Below, one piece after another: positions 11,910 to 12,012 of a DNA stretch of 12,012 bases. The position numbers and the translations under genes are program-made. The notes below the pieces were generated by a model. The model did not search any database, was not told the origin of the DNA, and was given only the letters and a program-made list of their open reading frames with translations. Within the stretch, counting starts at the first letter, position 1; every line of letters begins with the position of its first letter. The stretch spans positions 1 to 12,012 of the forward strand of contig JACPIL010000027.1 in NCBI GenBank assembly GCA_016188105.1. The letters run 5' to 3'. This DNA is from Candidatus Woesearchaeota archaeon (GTDB taxonomy: Archaea > Nanobdellota > Nanobdellia > Woesearchaeales > GW2011-AR9).

Positions 11910-11930
11910 CTCTTGCAAATTTTCATTTGT
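11910..11930 (-). other. tRNA-Pro D-loop intron (20/21), 21 nt, BHB
   Basis: On the minus strand the central helix is CTTG/CAAG. The bulges are GTA and AGA, cut after the second base. The inner stem is CAAAT/ATTTG with loop GAAA. It occupies the same position and layout as the tRNA-Ala D-loop intron, with unrelated sequence. Confidence 0.9.
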
Positions 11931-11977
11931 ACCAAGCTAGACTACGGCCCCAATAAAGAAATAAACTAATATTCACA

Positions 11978-11985
11978 TTATAAAT
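11978..11985 (-). promoter_or_regulatory. TATA box of tRNA-Pro
   Basis: ATTTATAA on the minus strand, about 30 nt before the tRNA 5' end. Confidence 0.5.
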
Positions 11986-12001
11986 CTTGCTTAGAAAACT
12001 T

Positions 12002-12009
12002 TTTATATA
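12002..12009 (+). promoter_or_regulatory. TATA-like box at the window edge
   Basis: TTTATATA near the right edge would serve a rightward gene beginning about 27 nt outside the window. Confidence 0.35.
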
Positions 12010-12012
12010 ATC

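Larger units (their letters stand above)
11779..11951 (-). tRNA. tRNA-Pro(GGG), two introns (D loop and T loop)
   Basis: Read on the minus strand, the acceptor stem is GGGGCCG/CGGCCCC (11951-11945, 11786-11780), with discriminator A at 11779 and no CCA. The D stem is GTCT/GGAC. The anticodon stem is CACCC/GGGTG with loop TTGGGGT and anticodon GGG at 11896-11894. The T stem is GGGAG/CTTCC (11882-11878, 11791-11787) and the T loop is TTCAAA (11877-11872) plus T60 (11792). Removing 11910-11930 and 11793-11871 gives a regular 73-nt tRNA. A TATA box lies about 30 nt upstream and a T5 run follows the 3' end, 3 nt from the convergent gene. Confidence 0.93.

Noticed and set aside
1..12012. CRISPR array, insertion sequence or integrase-bounded island
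   Set aside because: No regularly spaced direct repeats, no transposase or recombinase motif, and no terminal inverted repeats were seen. The only long repeat pair is the intron shared by tRNA-Ala and tRNA-Pro.

Overview
The window looks like an archaeal chromosome segment, most likely from a DPANN lineage of the Woesearchaeota/Pacearchaeota type. The evidence is as follows. Three tRNA genes each carry two introns with bulge-helix-bulge (BHB) style junctions and no encoded CCA. TATA boxes sit about 26-30 nt before many start codons (leaderless genes), with only a few Shine-Dalgarno sites. There is a FlaJ/TadC-like type IV pilus platform protein, and a short secreted protein has the 'TGN(T/V)I' motif after its N-terminal membrane anchor that I associate with these genomes. 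The exact taxon is inference.

Left region (1-3736, + strand): the C-terminus of a secreted beta-rich protein, a secreted membrane-anchored protein with two Cys/Trp-rich thrombospondin-like repeats, a 55-aa small ORF, and a 727-aa two-domain T2SSF/FlaJ-like membrane protein. They are closely spaced and look like one surface-structure operon. Next comes tRNA-Phe(GAA) with two introns (3864-4010), then a leaderless membrane-anchored protein.

Middle region (4811-8984): mostly minus-strand housekeeping and orphan genes. These are a DUF488 protein, a 56-aa zinc-ribbon peptide, an M50/site-2-protease-like membrane protease overlapping a zinc-ribbon gene, a PIN-domain nuclease directly behind a helical partner gene, and a small lipoprotein. 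The + strand has one unrecognised 187-aa gene. Between the DUF488 and zinc-ribbon genes lies a 140-nt double-hairpin region with no convincing coding content.

Right region (9082-11951): tRNA-Ala(GGC), a structured trailer, a DUF457/YdjM-like membrane metal-hydrolase, two perfect hairpins, a trypsin-like lipoprotein protease, a transglutaminase-like protein, and tRNA-Pro(GGG) on the minus strand.

The most striking content is in the tRNAs. Ala and Pro, different isoacceptors on opposite strands about 2.6 kb apart, each carry a small D-loop BHB intron at 20/21 plus a T-loop intron (82 and 79 nt) at 59/60. The T-loop introns are clearly homologous: their first 23 nt are identical, and the distal strand of their main helix differs mostly in ways that keep pairing. 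tRNA-Phe has a T-arm intron at 53/54 with a textbook BHB, plus an anticodon-loop insertion that does not fit one canonical BHB. This suggests a dispersing family of structured tRNA introns.
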